Shown here in pieces: positions 62,582-64,000 of a DNA stretch of 64,000 bases. The notes beneath the pieces are model-generated. The model was not told where the DNA came from, ran no database searches, and saw only the letters and a list, made by a program, of their open reading frames with translations. The stretch covers positions 1 through 64,000 of the forward strand of contig CAZMRW010000001.1 of the NCBI GenBank assembly GCA_964568805.1, in the 5' to 3' direction. This stretch comes from CAZMRW01 sp964568805 (GTDB taxonomy: Bacteria; Pseudomonadota; Gammaproteobacteria; Methylococcales; Methylomonadaceae). How positions within the stretch are numbered: the stretch's first letter is position 1; each line of letters begins with the position of its first letter. A program made the translations under genes and the position numbers.

Positions 62582-62709
62582 AAGCCAGGCTAAAGAGGCA
62601 ATTCTAAATACAAGCAAGCAGGGACTTGGAGAGGCGTTTTTATGCGGAAAAGGGACGCTTAATGAAAATATCCCCGGCCAGGCAGCAGAGCCGACCGGGG
62701 GGGCGGGCA

Positions 62710-63363
62710 TTACAAGGTGATGATTTCTTCCCCTTCACTCACCAAAATAATATCGGCAGGACGCATGGCAAACAGACCGACGGTGACGACGCCGGTAATG
62801 TTATTGATCGTTTGCTCCATCTTGATCGGGTCGCTGATATCCAGATTGTGAACATCCAGAATATGATTGTGGTTGTCGGTAACGAAGTTTTCCCGCCATA
62901 CCGGCTGTCCGCCCAGTTTGACCATTTCTCTGGCAACGTAGCTTCTGGCCATCGGGATCACTTCGACAGGCAGGGGAAATGCGCCCAGAATATTGACGCG
63001 TTTGGACCCGTCAGCGATACAGACGAACTTCTTGCTGGCTGCGGCGATGATCTTTTCCCGGGTCAGGGCGCCGCCGCCCCCTTTGACCAGTTGTTTGCTC
63101 GGATTGATTTCATCCGCACCATCCACATAAACTTCAATGGTTCCGACCGCGTTCAAGTCCAGCACCGGAATACCCAGCTTTTTCAGGCGCTCGGTCGTCA
63201 TAACGGAACTGGAAACCGTGCCTTCGATATCGGCTTTGATATCGGCCAAAAAATCGACAAAGTGATTCACTGTAGAGCCGGTGCCAACGCCGATAATGGG
63301 CACGTCTTTTACATATTTTAAAGCGGCCTCTGCAACTTTTCTTTTTAATTCGTCTTGTGTCAT
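62710..63363 (-). CDS. rpiA: Ribose-5-phosphate isomerase A
   Basis: Interconverts ribose-5-phosphate and ribulose-5-phosphate, needed in the RuMP cycle as well as the pentose phosphate pathway. The 217-residue protein has IIGVGTGSTVNHFVDFL, SSVMTTERL, VDGADEIN and VKGGGGALTREKI, with the catalytic Glu in the last motif. In a RuMP methanotroph it is central to regenerating the formaldehyde acceptor. It converges with mrp. Confidence 0.96.
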   Translation of the reverse strand: MTQDELKRKVAEAALKYVKDVPIIGVGTGSTVNHFVDFLADIKADIEGTVSSSVMTTERLKKLGIPVLDLNAVGTIEVYVDGADEINPSKQLVKGGGGALTREKIIAAASKKFVCIADGSKRVNILGAFPLPVEVIPMARSYVAREMVKLGGQPVWRENFVTDNHNHILDVHNLDISDPIKMEQTINNITGVVTVGLFAMRPADIILVSEGEEIITL

Positions 63364-63664
63364 AAAGTTCCCGTTATTCAGGTAAAAGTTAAAAACTTAA
63401 AGTGCACCTCTAAAAATTCGAAAATCCTTTCGCGAGAAAGCGGCGATCAGGGTGTTTGAATCAATCAGTTATGCTATCAGCTTAGGCTCTCTCCCTATGG
63501 GAGAGGGAATTTATAGAGGCTCCCCAGCGAGCGATAATACCGCAGATGCCAAGATAGTTCAGCCGAATTTTTAAAAATATTTTTGCCGGTTATGGAATTA
63601 AAGCCAATGCCGAAAATTCGGGAGGCCTTTGCTTGCCATCGTCTTGTATAAACCTTGATTCACT
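63364..63664. other. Intergenic region between rpiA and the EVE-domain gene
   Basis: 301 bases between two leftward genes. It holds a palindromic repeat at 63487-63507 and no gene. Confidence 0.45.
63487..63507. repeat. CTCTCCC/GGGAGAG palindromic repeat
   Basis: A 7-bp perfect stem with a TAT loop. It shares the core CTCTCCCT.TGGGAGAGG with the copy inside hsdS. Confidence 0.65.
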
Positions 63665-64000
63665 TTATTCCAACGAGAGGATGAATTCCCATTGTTCCTT
63701 GCTGACCGGCATGATGGACAGGCGGTTTCCGCGTTTGATCAGGGCCAGATCCGACAGCTCTGTTTTTTCCTTTAACTCCTTGAGCGTAATGGTGCGTGAC
63801 AGAGTTCTGACATGTTTGACATCGACCATGATCCAGCGTGGCTGCTTCGGATCGCTTTTAGGGTCGAAGTGTTTGTCTTCTGGGTCAAAAGCCAGAAAAT
63901 CGGGATAGCCTTCGCGGACAACCTCCATGATCCCGACGATGCCCGGTTCATCGCAATTGGAATGGTAAAAAAACACCTGATCGCCCAGTTTCATGTCGTC
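63665..64000 (-). CDS. EVE-domain protein, 5' end outside the window
   Basis: The visible 112 codons correspond to the C-terminal two thirds of an EVE domain: KLGDQVFFYHSNCDEPGIVGIMEVVREGYPD, the later PRWIMVDVKHVRTLSRTITLKELK, and LALIKRGNRLSIMPVSKEQWEFIL. Stand-alone proteins of this type usually have about 45 further residues at the N-terminus; the frame stays open to base 64000, so the start lies beyond. EVE domains bind modified bases in DNA or RNA. The role of the bacterial stand-alone form is unsettled. Confidence 0.9.
   Translation of the reverse strand, partial: DDMKLGDQVFFYHSNCDEPGIVGIMEVVREGYPDFLAFDPEDKHFDPKSDPKQPRWIMVDVKHVRTLSRTITLKELKEKTELSDLALIKRGNRLSIMPVSKEQWEFILSLE

Overview
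The window reads as chromosomal DNA of a gammaproteobacterial methanotroph (order Methylococcales). The best lineage marker is a CorA-like copper protein followed by a large di-haem cytochrome c peroxidase (43.0-45.8 kb), a pair known from this group. Pyruvate phosphate dikinase, a glycogen/trehalose block, and housekeeping neighbourhoods of gammaproteobacterial type (proA-nadD-rsfS, pdxA-rsmA, divergent metG/mrp) fit the same assignment. No genus can be named from the sequence alone.

Layout. 0-3.3 kb: small envelope and stress genes (BON protein, HiPIP, coiled-coil stress protein, DUF3096 peptide) mixed with decaying copies (a frameshifted DUF3096 twin, the tail of an OmpA protein), then a secreted alpha/beta hydrolase. 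3.4-14.2 kb: a leftward storage-carbohydrate block: a broken mscS, glgX, a PfkB kinase, then the translationally coupled set DUF5752-treT-treZ-treY, which encodes two routes to trehalose. 14.5-19.7 kb: a small membrane protein, an H-NS-like protein, pyruvate phosphate dikinase and an HDAC-fold deacetylase. 19.9-24.2 kb: proA-nadD-rsfS and pdxA-rsmA. 24.6-36.1 kb: argG, siroheme synthase, a TusA-like protein and a cytochrome c, together with unusual proteins: one with four DSMLRRHY motifs, a degenerate-Fic/zeta-kinase fusion, a protealysin/emfourin pair, and one with four KYLA motifs and a Cys/His tail. 36.4-42.3 kb: cysE, trmJ, suhB, a VanZ-like gene and a P-type ATPase. 42.3-45.9 kb: corA-corB behind a full-consensus sigma-54 promoter with two phased 16-bp palindromes upstream.

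45.9-58.0 kb is an accessory defence island: a membrane TIR protein, an IS21-like end, type I restriction-modification (hsdM, hsdS, hsdR) interrupted by a Phd/PIN toxin-antitoxin pair, an hsdR start remnant, a frameshifted gene and a foreign-looking coiled-coil membrane protein. It abuts a tRNA-Ser(CGA) gene. Beyond it come a RES/Xre toxin-antitoxin pair with a visible promoter-operator, metG, mrp, rpiA and an EVE-domain gene cut by the window end.

The strongest candidates for undescribed biology are the two short-linear-motif repeat proteins, the Fic/zeta fusion, the coiled-coil membrane gene inside the restriction operon, and the corAB control region. Palindromic repeats, some lying in frame inside hsdM and hsdS, recur across the window.
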